64,000 nt of DNA. Source: Pseudomonas sp. Fl4BN1 (GTDB lineage: Bacteria > Pseudomonadota > Gammaproteobacteria > Pseudomonadales > Pseudomonadaceae). Position 1 is the first letter of the stretch, and each line of letters starts with the position of its first letter. The stretch lies in NCBI RefSeq assembly GCF_009908285.1, contig NZ_JAAARM010000004.1, forward strand, positions 186,001 to 250,000, given 5' to 3'. The notes under the pieces were generated by a model. That model was given only the letters and a program-made list of their open reading frames with translations. It ran no database searches and was not told the DNA's origin. This document shows positions 45,066-54,552 of this stretch, piece after piece. A program made the position numbers and the translations under genes.

Positions 45066-48002
45066 TTATCCGAGCAACTGATCCCAGTTCACCGCGTCAG
45101 CAACGCCCAGGGCAAAGCCCTTGCCGCTCAACGCCAGGTTCTGGTTATAGGCAATATCCTGGGCAAAGCGCGCCGCCCACTTGTCTTGAAGGGCAGCAAC
45201 TGCCTGTGGCTGCTGTGCCAAAGTCCCCGGGTGCTGCACCTGGGCCTGAGGAGTCAATACCGTAAGGTAGCCGGCATCGGCGACTTTCAGGCACAGGTCG
45301 ACATCGGCGAAGGCCTGATCGAAATGCTCTTCGTCCAATCCACCCACCGCTTCGAACAGCGCCTTGGCAATCATCAGGCAGGCACCGGACACCGCTGAGT
45401 AGTTCTTCTCCACCCACAGGCTGTTCATGTAGCCCGCAGCGTCCTTGGCCTCGCCAGCGAAGGCCGCACCCAGGTGGCCGTCGAAACCCAGGATCAGTCC
45501 GGCCTGAGTGGTCACGCCCCTTTCGTTCACCAGCTTGGCGCCGACAACCCCGACCTCAGGACGTTGGGCCTGGTTGAGCAGGCTCTCGATCCAGTTGGCG
45601 TTGACCACTTCACCATCGGCCGAGAGCAGCACCAGGAACTCGCCCCGCGCCTCCCGGCACGCCATGTTGTGCAAGGCCGAAGCACTCAGACGCTGGCCGC
45701 TGCGCAACACACGGATACGCTCGCTGCGCCCTTCCAGGCTGGCCAGCCAGCTGTCGAGCTCGGCGCTCTGGCTGTGGTTCTCGGCAATCAGCACTTCATA
45801 CCGCTGGTAGCGAGTACGCTGCAGCACGCTGACCAGGCAGCGTTGCAACTCGACGAAGTTGTCCTGGCTCGGCAGGATGATCGACACCAGCGGCCGCTCG
45901 GCGTGCTGATACTCGATCTGGTAGGTACCCGGCCGTGACGAACTGACCTGGGCGCGATAGCCCCGCGCCGCCAGATGGCGGGTCAGCACCTGACGCTCTT
46001 CAGCGCTGGATTCGTCTCCCGGAGCGCGGCAGATCAACAACGGCTCGGCCAGATGCGCCAGGCCGCCAAGGCCGCCTTCCTGGATCAGCTTCAACAGCAC
46101 ATCGAACTCCAGCGCCTGCTTGAGATCGCTGGAGAAACCACCGACCTGCAACAATGCCTCGCGCTGCAGCAACCAGTGGCGGGCCATCAGTGACGGGGCG
46201 CTTTGCAACTGGTCCAGATTGACCCCAGGCCGGAACACCGGGCTCAAGGTGAAATCACTGCGGCGCTGGACCTCATCCATGGCCACTGCGCGAATGCCTT
46301 CGGCGCCCAGCAGCTCCAGGCTTGCCCGCAGCAGACCGCTGGCGGTGAACTGATCACCTGCCTCGACCAACAACACCCAGTCGGCGCTGGACTGCGTGAG
46401 CGCTTGGTTGAGTCGTTCGCTGTAGTTGTTTTCAGTCACCTTGACGAAGTGCAGGGTGTCCTGGGCAGTGGTAGTGGCCGGCAAATCGCCAGTGGTCAAC
46501 ACCACCAGCTTGAAGGCCTTGAAATGGCTGGTGACCAGGCTGTCGAAGGTCGCTTGCAACTTGACCATGTCGGCGTCGAGGTCGAGCAACAGGATCTGCA
46601 CCTGAGGGCCGCCGCCGTGGCGCGCCAGGTGAGCATTGATGGCATTCAACTGCGCCGGTGCCGGCGAACGCGCCTCCAGCCAGCTGAGCAGACGTCCCGA
46701 CTCGGTGCCGTTGAACAGCGCACGACTGTCCGGCCCTGGCACCGAATCCAGCCGCTCGTCCCAGACCTGCAGCTTGCGCGCCTCCTCCGGCTCGTCGCTG
46801 TCCTGCATCGACTCGGCCAGGCGCTTGACCACCTGGCGGTTGAACAGGTTCAGGGTCAAGGCTTCCCACAAGCGACTGCGCACGGTCTGCACGGTGTCGT
46901 TGGGATGCACGCGCATCAGTTCTTCCTGGCGCAACAGTACGCCTTCCAGTTCATTGAGCTGGACCCGGCCCGCCGGCATGGCGTGCATGAGGAATTCGAA
47001 CTGGGTCAAAAGATCGAACATCGGCTTGTTGTAGAACGGCATTTCGACAAACTGCTCGGGACCGAAGGAACGTACCGGCTCGTCCCCCACCGCGACCCAG
47101 GCCGAACGGAAAATCATCGTACCCCTGAGGGAGCGTCCGGCAAGCAGGCACTCGGCCATGGCCGCGAAACTGTCCAGGGCAATCTGCTTCACCTGCTGCG
47201 GATCCCGTCCACTGAAACCGCTGGGCAGCGCCGCGAGAAACTCGGCAAAGTCCTCACGCTGCTGCACCGACAGGGCGTCCTTGAACGTCAGCACGGTCAA
47301 GACATTGGTGTTGTGCTCGGAAGCGCCGTAATTGACCTCGCGCACGGCATAGGGAATCGGCAGAATCCGTGCCTTGGCGCAGGCCAGAAGGTAGAAGCTG
47401 TGGCCAATTTCCTGCCACTCGAAACTCACTCCTGGTGGCAACTGGTTGTACCACTGGTGCAACAGATCGGTACGCGTCACCCCATAGAACGGTGGCAGAA
47501 ACTGCCCCATGAAGTTCATGACCCGATCCTGGGGATCAGCGGACGCATAATCTTCGATGACCCGGCAGTCACGGCGGTAATAGTTGGTTTCCGAAGCCCG
47601 GGCCAGGTACATCATCCCGTAGCCATGACACAGCCCGTAGTCCGGGTGGGCTTCGAGAAACTCCACCGATGCGGTGAGCGCGTCATGGATCAGGAAGTCG
47701 TCATCGGCGGCAAACGCCATGTAGGGCGTGGTGACCAGGTTCACACCGTAAGTCAGCTTGTCCTGCAGGCCCTTGTAGGTGAACTGGGGCAGATGCCGGT
47801 AGTCGACCTGGGGATAGCGCTCAGCCAGGGACTCATCCGCTTCCAGCGATGAGTCCAGGACCAGGATCGAGCAGGGGTAGGTGCTGTAGTACTGCAAGGT
47901 GCGTTGCAGAAACGCCTTGCGGTTGTGGGTCATCACCACCAGGGTGAAGCGTTCGCTCATTGGCGCTGCGTTACTGTTCATTGCTTTGTCTTCAACCCAC
48001 AT
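45066..48002 (-). CDS. Large multidomain glycosyltransferase (flagellin glycosylation, Fgt-like)
   Basis: This protein has about 978 residues. An N-terminal TIGR00180-type domain (about 16-330) begins FTLVVMTHNR and keeps the DxD-like ADDDF (D100-D102). A middle GT2-like domain (about 465-700) has a degenerate site (LLVEAGD), and a C-terminal GT2 domain (about 703-935, RPLVSIILPSQ, LLSADGEVV) follows. Such modular enzymes next to flagellin genes (Fgt1/Fgt2 of P. syringae, FgtA of P. aeruginosa) build the O-glycan on flagellin. The start is uncertain: ATG 48002 has GGGGAAGG upstream; ATG 48047, 47981 and 47960 are alternatives. Confidence 0.88.
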   Translation of the reverse strand: MWVEDKAMNSNAAPMSERFTLVVMTHNRKAFLQRTLQYYSTYPCSILVLDSSLEADESLAERYPQVDYRHLPQFTYKGLQDKLTYGVNLVTTPYMAFAADDDFLIHDALTASVEFLEAHPDYGLCHGYGMMYLARASETNYYRRDCRVIEDYASADPQDRVMNFMGQFLPPFYGVTRTDLLHQWYNQLPPGVSFEWQEIGHSFYLLACAKARILPIPYAVREVNYGASEHNTNVLTVLTFKDALSVQQREDFAEFLAALPSGFSGRDPQQVKQIALDSFAAMAECLLAGRSLRGTMIFRSAWVAVGDEPVRSFGPEQFVEMPFYNKPMFDLLTQFEFLMHAMPAGRVQLNELEGVLLRQEELMRVHPNDTVQTVRSRLWEALTLNLFNRQVVKRLAESMQDSDEPEEARKLQVWDERLDSVPGPDSRALFNGTESGRLLSWLEARSPAPAQLNAINAHLARHGGGPQVQILLLDLDADMVKLQATFDSLVTSHFKAFKLVVLTTGDLPATTTAQDTLHFVKVTENNYSERLNQALTQSSADWVLLVEAGDQFTASGLLRASLELLGAEGIRAVAMDEVQRRSDFTLSPVFRPGVNLDQLQSAPSLMARHWLLQREALLQVGGFSSDLKQALEFDVLLKLIQEGGLGGLAHLAEPLLICRAPGDESSAEERQVLTRHLAARGYRAQVSSSRPGTYQIEYQHAERPLVSIILPSQDNFVELQRCLVSVLQRTRYQRYEVLIAENHSQSAELDSWLASLEGRSERIRVLRSGQRLSASALHNMACREARGEFLVLLSADGEVVNANWIESLLNQAQRPEVGVVGAKLVNERGVTTQAGLILGFDGHLGAAFAGEAKDAAGYMNSLWVEKNYSAVSGACLMIAKALFEAVGGLDEEHFDQAFADVDLCLKVADAGYLTVLTPQAQVQHPGTLAQQPQAVAALQDKWAARFAQDIAYNQNLALSGKGFALGVADAVNWDQLLG

Positions 48003-48053
48003 ATGCCCTTCCCCAGCACCGGCCAACCGTCCGGAACCTGCAACCATTGATGT

Positions 48054-48791
48054 TTAACGAACCCGACGCAGGTAACCGTCCGGCGCTACGGTGATCAGCA
48101 GCTTGTTCTGCATCTGGTAGTCGATCTCGAAATCACGGTTCTCCTCCAGATAAGCCCAGACCGCAGTTTTCGGGTTATCGCCCGGCCCCCAGGGACGATC
48201 CGGGAAGAAGGCCGGCGGCATGTCCTCGACCACGGTGTCCATGACCACGCAGTAGCTGTCGACCGAGACCAGCGGCGCATACAGGCGCAGCTCTTCAAGC
48301 ACGTGCTCGTGGGTGTGATTGGAGTCCAGGACCAGAATCACTTTCTTGCCCGCGGCCGCGGCCCGTACCTGCTCGGCGATGGCCGGATCGATGCTCGAAC
48401 CTTCGATCATGCGGATGCGCTTGCTCATCGGATGCTGCTCGATGGCTTCGCGGTTGTGCGGACGGATATCCAGGTCGATACCCAGCACTTCGCCATGGCC
48501 CTGCAACTCCAGCAGCGAGGCGTAGTAGATGATCGAACCGCCGTGGGCGATACCGCATTCGATCACCAGGTCCGGCTTGACCCGCCAGATGATCTCCTGC
48601 ATGGCCATCATGTCCTGGGGCAGCTGAATGATCGGCCGGCCCATCCAGGAAAAGTGATAGCTGTACTTGTGGCCAGCGGACTCGTTGAAAAACTCACGGG
48701 CCAGGCCCTTGAGTTTTTCATCCTGGCCCTGGGCACTGATCTGCGCCTGGCATTCTTCTTCAAAAGCTTGGATGACGCTTTTCTCGGTCAT
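48054..48791 (-). CDS. CmcI-family methyltransferase / cephalosporin hydroxylase-like protein
   Basis: The 245-residue protein matches the CmcI/RhmT family: SAM-binding motif LVIECGIAHGGSIIYYASLL, acidic motif VLGIDLDIRPHN, and metal-binding-type VLDSNHTHEHVLEEL. Characterised relatives O-methylate rhamnose or other sugars, so it probably methylates a sugar hydroxyl in the flagellin glycan. It lies 20 bases after the preceding methyltransferase gene. Confidence 0.82.
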   Translation of the reverse strand: MTEKSVIQAFEEECQAQISAQGQDEKLKGLAREFFNESAGHKYSYHFSWMGRPIIQLPQDMMAMQEIIWRVKPDLVIECGIAHGGSIIYYASLLELQGHGEVLGIDLDIRPHNREAIEQHPMSKRIRMIEGSSIDPAIAEQVRAAAAGKKVILVLDSNHTHEHVLEELRLYAPLVSVDSYCVVMDTVVEDMPPAFFPDRPWGPGDNPKTAVWAYLEENRDFEIDYQMQNKLLITVAPDGYLRRVR

Positions 48792-48811
48792 GTTCGATTC
48801 TCAATGACAAA

Positions 48812-49882
48812 TTAGCTGAATGAAGCGCTATCGACGGCGTGATAGACGTAACGGCCATCGGTCATGCGCTTGATTTCTTCGAGGTAGTTGGAGTTCATCA
48901 CGAACAGGTTGGCGCCCACGGGCAACGCCTCCATGGCTTCTTGCGGTGATGACACCCGCATGCCGCTCAGCGGCAAGTAACGGCCCTGCTTGGCCGGATT
49001 GATATCCACGACTTGATCCACCGCCACGCCGGCCCGTTGCAGGAACAGCGAATAGATCACGCCCTTGGAAGAAGCGCCCCAGATCCCGGCAGCGGTTTGC
49101 GGCGCCGACTGGATGATGCGTTTGGCGCACTCGATGCTAGCGGTGAAATCCGCCGGCATCTGCAGCGGCCGGACCGGTGCCGGCAACGCCGACTGCAAGC
49201 TGCCCAGGTCCGCCACCACGTACAGGTATTGACCGCCAAACAGATGCCCGGCCTCATGCACGGTGCCGAACATGCGCTGCAGGTCTTCGAGACGAAAGTA
49301 ATTGACGTGCTCATAGAACACGTCGAACCAGGCGCGATGCTCGAGGATCCAGTCGAAACACGGCACTTCGATATAGATCTGCCCGCCTTGGTTGGCATCG
49401 GCGATCTCCGCCAGAAAGGCCTGCGGATCGGCGATATGCTCCAGCACATGGCGCAGTACGATAGCCTCGGCAGCCAGCCCCAGGCCGCGGGTAAAAGGCG
49501 CCTTGATCACCTCGGGGTTGGTCCCCTCGTAGGCCGGGTCGATCCCGGTGACGGCGTAGCCCTCGGTGCGCAACAGTTCGAGGAAATAGCCCTTGCCGCA
49601 ACCCACCTCGATCAGCTCGCGCCCCTTGAAGTGCCGGGCAATGATGCCCTCCACATCCTTCAGGTGCCGCTGGAACTGCGCCGAGTGCGCCTGCTCGTTC
49701 TGATAGTCGCTGTCGTAGCTGAGCTTGTCGGCATCGAAGGCCTGATTGAAGATCAGCCCGCTTTGCAGGTCCTGCACCAGCACGATATCCGCAGACGCCG
49801 AAGCGCGAGCACTCTGGGCATCGGCGAAGGTGCGGTTCTGCAGCACCGGCAAGTCGGCGACCCGATACAACTCATGCGCCAT
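48812..49882 (-). CDS. Class I SAM methyltransferase with C-methyltransferase-like C-terminus
   Basis: A 356-residue protein with SAM motif I LIEVGCGKGYFLELL (about 90-104), VLRHVLEHIADPQAF post-motif and a C-terminal Rossmann-like domain (IWGASSKGVIYSLFL, about 268-340) like that of sugar C-methyltransferases. Unlike its upstream neighbour it lacks an N-terminal cysteine cluster. It could methylate the CDP-sugar or a later glycan intermediate. Its start overlaps the reductase gene by 11 bases. Confidence 0.82.
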   Translation of the reverse strand: MAHELYRVADLPVLQNRTFADAQSARASASADIVLVQDLQSGLIFNQAFDADKLSYDSDYQNEQAHSAQFQRHLKDVEGIIARHFKGRELIEVGCGKGYFLELLRTEGYAVTGIDPAYEGTNPEVIKAPFTRGLGLAAEAIVLRHVLEHIADPQAFLAEIADANQGGQIYIEVPCFDWILEHRAWFDVFYEHVNYFRLEDLQRMFGTVHEAGHLFGGQYLYVVADLGSLQSALPAPVRPLQMPADFTASIECAKRIIQSAPQTAAGIWGASSKGVIYSLFLQRAGVAVDQVVDINPAKQGRYLPLSGMRVSSPQEAMEALPVGANLFVMNSNYLEEIKRMTDGRYVYHAVDSASFS

Positions 49883-50738
49883 GTTCGGCTCCTGTTATTT
49901 GCTCCAGGCGCTGGTTCAAGCCCCAGAAAGCCATGGGTTCGTAGTCCGGGTACGGGTAATGCCCCAGGTTCAGGCGGATCGATGCTGCGCGCTGGGCGAT
50001 ACGCTGTTCCACCAGGGCGCGCACGGATATCGGCTGGCCACTGGAGCAATTGACCACCCCGGAAAACCCTCGCTGACCGAGCAGCGCAGCCAGGTATCCA
50101 GCCGCCTCCTCGATGCCCAGGTAATCCCGCAGTTGTTCGCCGCCCGACATATTGAAAACTTCGTCACCGCTATCGATCGCTCGATCCAGCGCCGCCAGCA
50201 AGCTCTTGGGGTTCTGTCCCGGGCCATGCAGGTAGAACAGCCGTGCCCACTGCAAACTGAAGGGCAACTGCTGCTGCAGGGCTTGTAGAAACAGATGCAG
50301 GCTGTGCTTGGCCAATCCGTAGGGATTGCTCGGGCGAGCCTCGACCTCTTCACTCAAAGGCCCGCTCTGCATGCCGTACTCGAAGCAGGTGCCGGTGACC
50401 AGCACCTGAGTCACCCCCGCCTCGACCACGGCCTTGATCAAGCGGTAATCCGCCATCAGGTTGTGCTCAAGGTGAAATAGCGCCTGATAGTTGGGCAGCC
50501 CGGGCCAGGCCAGATGCGCCAGCGCATCGACCCCGTCCACCAGCGCCGCAACATCGAGTTGTGGGGCGTGCACATCCAGCGCCCTGAACTCCACCGCATC
50601 GAACCAAGGCATCTGCCGTGCCTTGTCGGCATCCCGGGCCACCGCGCGCACCCGGCAACCCCGAGCCAGCAAGGCCGCGACCAGATGCTGGCCGACAAAG
50701 CCGGTGGCGCCAGTGACCAGCACCTGCATGCCGTTCAC
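49872..50738 (-). CDS. NAD-dependent epimerase/dehydratase-family reductase (CDP-4-ketosugar reductase?)
   Basis: The 288-residue extended SDR has GATGFVGQHLVAALLARG near the start and the catalytic YGLAK in PSNPYGLAKHS. By position after dehydratase, epimerase and C-methyltransferase it probably reduces the C4 keto group of a CDP-6-deoxyhexose, like RfbJ/Tyv-pathway reductases. The start is GTG 50738 overlapping the previous stop (GTGA); ATG 50729 is an alternative. Exact stereochemistry cannot be read. Confidence 0.85.
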   Translation of the reverse strand: MNGMQVLVTGATGFVGQHLVAALLARGCRVRAVARDADKARQMPWFDAVEFRALDVHAPQLDVAALVDGVDALAHLAWPGLPNYQALFHLEHNLMADYRLIKAVVEAGVTQVLVTGTCFEYGMQSGPLSEEVEARPSNPYGLAKHSLHLFLQALQQQLPFSLQWARLFYLHGPGQNPKSLLAALDRAIDSGDEVFNMSGGEQLRDYLGIEEAAGYLAALLGQRGFSGVVNCSSGQPISVRALVEQRIAQRAASIRLNLGHYPYPDYEPMAFWGLNQRLEQITGAEHGA

Positions 50739-51961
50739 AGCAGTTTCAACTCAGGCACGGCGATCACGAAACGCCCGCCCCATTGCCGAACCTGGGCCAG
50801 TTGCTCACTGACTTCGGTCAGCAGGTTCCAAGGCAGCACCAGCACATAGTCCGGGCGTTCCTGATCGATGCGCTCCGGAGCCACCACTGGAATCCGGCTG
50901 CCAGGCAAGAACTTGCCTTGCTTGTGCGGGCTGGCATCTGCGACCCAGGCCAACAGGTCGCTCTTGACCCCGGCGTAGTTGAGCAAGGTATTGCCCTTGG
51001 CCGCAGCCCCATAACCCACTACCCGCTTGCCCTCGGCCTTGGCCTTGAGCAGGAAGCGCAGCAGTTCATGCTTGATCTGCAGCGCTGCCGGAGCCAGGCT
51101 CCGGTAGTACTCGGGAGTCGTGACCCCGGCCTCCTGCTCCAACCGCAATTGACTCGCCACGCGGTCCTGCAGAGGGTGGTGCGAACCATCAATACGCTGC
51201 ACGAACACCCGCAGCGAACCGCCGTGGGTCGGCAAGGTCTCGACGTCAAAGACTTGCAGGCCGTTGCGTTGGCACAAGCCCTGGACGGCGGTCAGCGACA
51301 GGTAGGAATAGTGTTCGTGGTACAGGGTGTCGAACTGCTGCCCGGCCATCAGGCTCAGCAACTGCGGAAACTCGAACGTCGCCACGCCCGTTGGCTTGAG
51401 CAAGGTGGCAAAGCCGCAAAGGAAATCGTTGATATCCGGCACATGGGCCAGCACATTGTTGGCCGCCATCAGGTCGGCGCCCCAACCCTCCTCCAGCAGT
51501 TGCTCGGCGGTATCACGACCGAAGAACGACTCGCGGATCTGCAGCCCTTTGTCACGGGCGGCCTGGGCGGTACTGCGGGTCGGCTCGACCCCCAGGCAAG
51601 GAATGCCGCGCTGGGCCACATACTGCAGCAGGTAGCCGTCGTTCGCCGCGACTTCCACCACCCGGCTCCGGGCATCGAGTTCGAAACGCTCGACCATCTG
51701 CGCCACATAGCCCTGGGCATGCTTGAGCCAGGTACTGGAGAACGAACTGAAATAGGCGTAGTCGGCGTCGAACAGATGATCGGCGCGGGTGTAGTCCTCG
51801 GTCTGCACCAGCCAGCATTGCTGGCAGACCTGGACCTTCAGTGGCACCCACTGCTCGGCCTGGTCCAGTTGCTCGGCCCGCAGGTAGGCGTTGGAGGGCG
51901 GTGAGGTGCCCAGGTCGATCAGAGGCAGGCTCAGGCAAGCGCCACAACCGCGGCAATTCAT
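50735..51961 (-). CDS. NDP-sugar C-methyltransferase (zinc-binding type)
   Basis: The 408-residue protein has the three-domain plan of sugar C-methyltransferases such as TcaB9. An N-terminal zinc domain has C3, C6 and a later CxxC pair (VCQQCW). The SAM domain shows VVEVAANDGYLLQYV, and a C-terminal Methyltransf_14-type domain carries GYGAAAKGNTLLNY and GKFLPGSRIPV. Family members add a methyl to a carbon next to the 4-keto group, usually C3. Here the likely substrate is CDP-4-keto-6-deoxyhexose. Its ATG overlaps the epimerase stop (ATGA). Confidence 0.88.
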   Translation of the reverse strand: MNCRGCGACLSLPLIDLGTSPPSNAYLRAEQLDQAEQWVPLKVQVCQQCWLVQTEDYTRADHLFDADYAYFSSFSSTWLKHAQGYVAQMVERFELDARSRVVEVAANDGYLLQYVAQRGIPCLGVEPTRSTAQAARDKGLQIRESFFGRDTAEQLLEEGWGADLMAANNVLAHVPDINDFLCGFATLLKPTGVATFEFPQLLSLMAGQQFDTLYHEHYSYLSLTAVQGLCQRNGLQVFDVETLPTHGGSLRVFVQRIDGSHHPLQDRVASQLRLEQEAGVTTPEYYRSLAPAALQIKHELLRFLLKAKAEGKRVVGYGAAAKGNTLLNYAGVKSDLLAWVADASPHKQGKFLPGSRIPVVAPERIDQERPDYVLVLPWNLLTEVSEQLAQVRQWGGRFVIAVPELKLL

Positions 51962-52518
51962 AGTTTCACTCCAGCGAATGCGGGATCGAGCAAGGGATGG
52001 CTGGCATCCCGGCTCGACAGATTATTGACAGGCAACGGCCAATCGATCGCCAGCCGCGGGTCCAGCACCGACAGCCCGGCCTCATGCTCCGGTGCATAGT
52101 CGGCGCTGTGCAGATACAGCAATTCGGCATCGTCGCTCAGGGTCTGGAAGCCATGGGCAAAACCCGCCGGCAACAACAGGCTGCGACCGTCACCGGCCCG
52201 CAGGTGTTCAGCGTGCCATTGCAGGAACGTCGACGACTCGGGACGCAGGTCCACCGCCACATCCCAGACTTCGCCGCGCAGGCAGGTGATGAGCTTGGCT
52301 TCGGGCTGCGCCGCAGTCTGGTAGTGCAAGCCGCGCACGCTGCCGCGCTCGCGGGTGCAGGAGTGATTGATCTGGCGGATATGAAAAGGTTGGCCGAACG
52401 CGCTCAGGCTACCCTCGCAGAACAGCCGGGAAAAATGCCCGCGCTGATCCTCGAAGCGTTTGTGACGAACCTCGAACAAGCCCTCCAGCGGCAGGGCCAG
52501 GACCTGGAACTCGCTCAC
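51958..52518 (-). CDS. RmlC-family 4-ketosugar 3,5-epimerase (CDP-sugar type)
   Basis: The 186-residue cupin has the RmlC catalytic histidine in SVRGLHYQ, aspartate in VAVDLRPES and tyrosine-rich LYLHSADYAPEHE. RmlC epimerises C3 and/or C5 of a 4-keto-6-deoxysugar. No rmlA, rmlB or rmlD is nearby, so it probably works on the CDP-linked product of RfbG. I start at GTG 52518 ([10 protein letters not shown]), overlapping the rfbG stop as GTGA; the longer frame lies within rfbG. Confidence 0.86.
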   Translation of the reverse strand: MSEFQVLALPLEGLFEVRHKRFEDQRGHFSRLFCEGSLSAFGQPFHIRQINHSCTRERGSVRGLHYQTAAQPEAKLITCLRGEVWDVAVDLRPESSTFLQWHAEHLRAGDGRSLLLPAGFAHGFQTLSDDAELLYLHSADYAPEHEAGLSVLDPRLAIDWPLPVNNLSSRDASHPLLDPAFAGVKL

Positions 52519-53588
52519 AGCGCCCCCCGATACAGGTTCAACTGCCCCAGGGTCACGGCGCGCATGTCCGCACCGCTCTTCCAGGCCAGGTGCCAGTCGA
52601 GGGTCTGCGCCAGACATTGCTCCAGGGTCCAACGGGGTTTCCAGCCAAGCAACTGGCGGGCGCGACTGCTGTCCAGACGCAACAGGCCGGCCTCATGCAA
52701 TTCACTGGGCTCGATCCGCAGGCCAGGGGCTTCAGGCCACTGCCCGGCCAACAACTCCACCACCTCACCAACGCTGCACATGTCTTGCTCGCCGGGACCG
52801 AAGTTCCAGGCACCGGCGTATTGCGGACCTTGCTGGTACAAGCCAGCGGCCAGCTGCAGGTAGCCGGCCAGGGGTTCCAGGGCGTGCTGCCAGGGGCGGA
52901 CCGCCTGGGGATAACGCAAGGTCACCGGCTCGTCGTCCGACCAGGCCTTGAGCACATCGGGAATCAGCCGCTCGGGGGCGAAATCGCCGCCACCGAGGAC
53001 ATTGCCGGCCCGTGCCGTGGCCAGGGCCAGGCCATGTTCGGCATAACGCTCGGCAGCAAAGAAAGAGGATGCATAGGACTGCGCCAGCAGCTCGCAACAG
53101 GCTTTGCTGCTGCTATAGGGATCATGCCCGCCCAGGGGCTCGTTCTCCCGATAGGGCCACAGCCACTCCTGATTGGCGTAGACCTTGTCGGTGGTCACCA
53201 GGACGCAGGCGCGCACCCCGCCCACCTGGCGGATCGCTTCCAGCAGATTCAGGGTGCCCATGACATTGCTTGAGTAGGTCCCCAGCGGATCTCGATAGGC
53301 CTCACGCACCAACGGCTGAGCCGCCAGGTGCAAGACGATTTCCGGCTCCACCTGGGCAATCAGCTCCAGCAGGCTGCCCAGGTCGCGCAGGTCACCGCGA
53401 TGGTCATTGATGCCTTCGGCCACCCGGGCCAGTTCGAACAGGCTTGGCTCGGTCCCCGGGTCCAGGGCAAAGCCACTGACCTCGGCCCCCAGGCTCTGCA
53501 ACCAGAGGCTCAGCCAACTGCCCTTGAAACCGGTGTGACCGGTCAACAGCACACGCTTGCCGCTCCAGAACTCCGGACTCAGTCCCAT
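52515..53588 (-). CDS. rfbG: CDP-glucose 4,6-dehydratase
   Basis: A 357-residue extended SDR with [15 protein letters not shown] at the N-terminus and the active site [12 protein letters not shown] plus YSSSK. It converts CDP-glucose to CDP-4-keto-6-deoxyglucose, the entry to CDP-deoxysugars. I start at ATG 53588 inside the end of rfbF (GGAAG five bases upstream); a GTG three codons earlier is the alternative. Confidence 0.94.
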   Translation of the reverse strand: MGLSPEFWSGKRVLLTGHTGFKGSWLSLWLQSLGAEVSGFALDPGTEPSLFELARVAEGINDHRGDLRDLGSLLELIAQVEPEIVLHLAAQPLVREAYRDPLGTYSSNVMGTLNLLEAIRQVGGVRACVLVTTDKVYANQEWLWPYRENEPLGGHDPYSSSKACCELLAQSYASSFFAAERYAEHGLALATARAGNVLGGGDFAPERLIPDVLKAWSDDEPVTLRYPQAVRPWQHALEPLAGYLQLAAGLYQQGPQYAGAWNFGPGEQDMCSVGEVVELLAGQWPEAPGLRIEPSELHEAGLLRLDSSRARQLLGWKPRWTLEQCLAQTLDWHLAWKSGADMRAVTLGQLNLYRGAL

Positions 53589-54352
53589 TGCTTCCACGGG
53601 GCCTCCCCGCTTTGCCAGAGCTGCTCCAGGTGGTTCTTGTCCCGCAGGGTGTCCATCGGCTGCCAGAACCCGCTGTGCTCGTAGGAGCGCAGTTGCTGGT
53701 TCTCGGCCAGTTGTATCAGCGGTTCGGCTTCCCAGGTGGTGCTGTCGCCATCGATGTAGGACAACACCTTGGGCGAGAGCACGAAGAACCCGCCGTTGAT
53801 CCAGCCACCGTCGCCACGAGGTTTTTCGGTGAACCCCAGGACCCGATCACCATCGCGCTCCAGGGCACCATAGCGGCCTGGCGGCTGCACGGCAGTTACC
53901 GTGGCCAGCTTGCCGTGGGCCTTATGGAAATCCACCAAGGCACCGATGTTCAAGTCGGATACGCCATCGCCGTAGGTAAAGCAGAACGCCTCTTCATCCT
54001 GCAGGTAGCGCCCGGCCCGGCGCAGACGCCCACCGGTCATGGTTTCCTCGCCGGTGTCGATCAGCGTCACGCTCCAGGGCTCGCTGTAATTCTGATGCAC
54101 GTCCATGCGGTTGTTGCGCATGTCGAAGGTCACATCCGAGGTGTGCAGGAAGTAGTTGGCGAAGAAGTCCTTGATCGCGTAGCCCTTGTAGCCCAGGCAA
54201 ATCACGAAGTCATGAATCCCGTGGGCTGAATACTGCTTCATGATGTGCCAAAGAATTGGCTTGCCACCGATCTCGATCATGGGCTTGGGCTTGAGGTGAG
54301 ACTCTTCGCTGATTCGCGTCCCCAGCCCACCTGCCAGAATTACTGCCTTCAT
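53579..54352 (-). CDS. rfbF: Glucose-1-phosphate cytidylyltransferase
   Basis: This 257-residue nucleotidyltransferase has [18 protein letters not shown] and [18 protein letters not shown], the RfbF signature, and the usual family length. It makes CDP-glucose from glucose-1-phosphate and CTP. The ATG at 54352 follows AGAGG. It is the first gene of the CDP-sugar run, behind a 269-base non-coding gap. Confidence 0.95.
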   Translation of the reverse strand: MKAVILAGGLGTRISEESHLKPKPMIEIGGKPILWHIMKQYSAHGIHDFVICLGYKGYAIKDFFANYFLHTSDVTFDMRNNRMDVHQNYSEPWSVTLIDTGEETMTGGRLRRAGRYLQDEEAFCFTYGDGVSDLNIGALVDFHKAHGKLATVTAVQPPGRYGALERDGDRVLGFTEKPRGDGGWINGGFFVLSPKVLSYIDGDSTTWEAEPLIQLAENQQLRSYEHSGFWQPMDTLRDKNHLEQLWQSGEAPWKQWD

Positions 54353-54491
54353 TGCGGTCCTCTTGCTCTTCGTGGGCTGAACCAGCCCTCTTGAGGCCTG
54401 GCATAACGCCAGACGCAGATCATTCATTCGCAGCCAACGGCTACCTGGCACCGCGCTGCGGTGAGGGTTTTATGGCGATATGCAGAGGACT

Positions 54492-54508
54492 TGCAGGAAG
54501 TGCGCCAA
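54492..54508 (-). promoter_or_regulatory. Candidate sigma-54 promoter upstream of rfbF
   Basis: The minus strand reads TTGGCGCACTTCCTGCA: TTGGC at -24 and TGC at -12 with GG and GC ten bases apart. The -12 has CTGC for TTGC. It is about 140 bases before rfbF. If functional, the sugar genes would share RpoN/FleQ control with the flagellum. Confidence 0.4.
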
Positions 54509-54552
54509 TTACGCGAGCAGCACTTGGGGCGCAGCAGAAGACGCTGCACACA

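Noticed and set aside
45066..48047. Start of the large glycosyltransferase at ATG 48047
   Set aside because: No Shine-Dalgarno sequence, and the first 15 codons look intergenic; ATG 48002 preferred.
51958..52518. RmlC-type gene as part of a dTDP-rhamnose operon
   Set aside because: No rmlA, rmlB or rmlD is present; neighbours are CDP-sugar enzymes.
52515..52632. 38-codon N-terminal extension of the RmlC-type epimerase
   Set aside because: It lies wholly within rfbG and lacks epimerase character; the GTG overlapping the rfbG stop fits the operon pattern.
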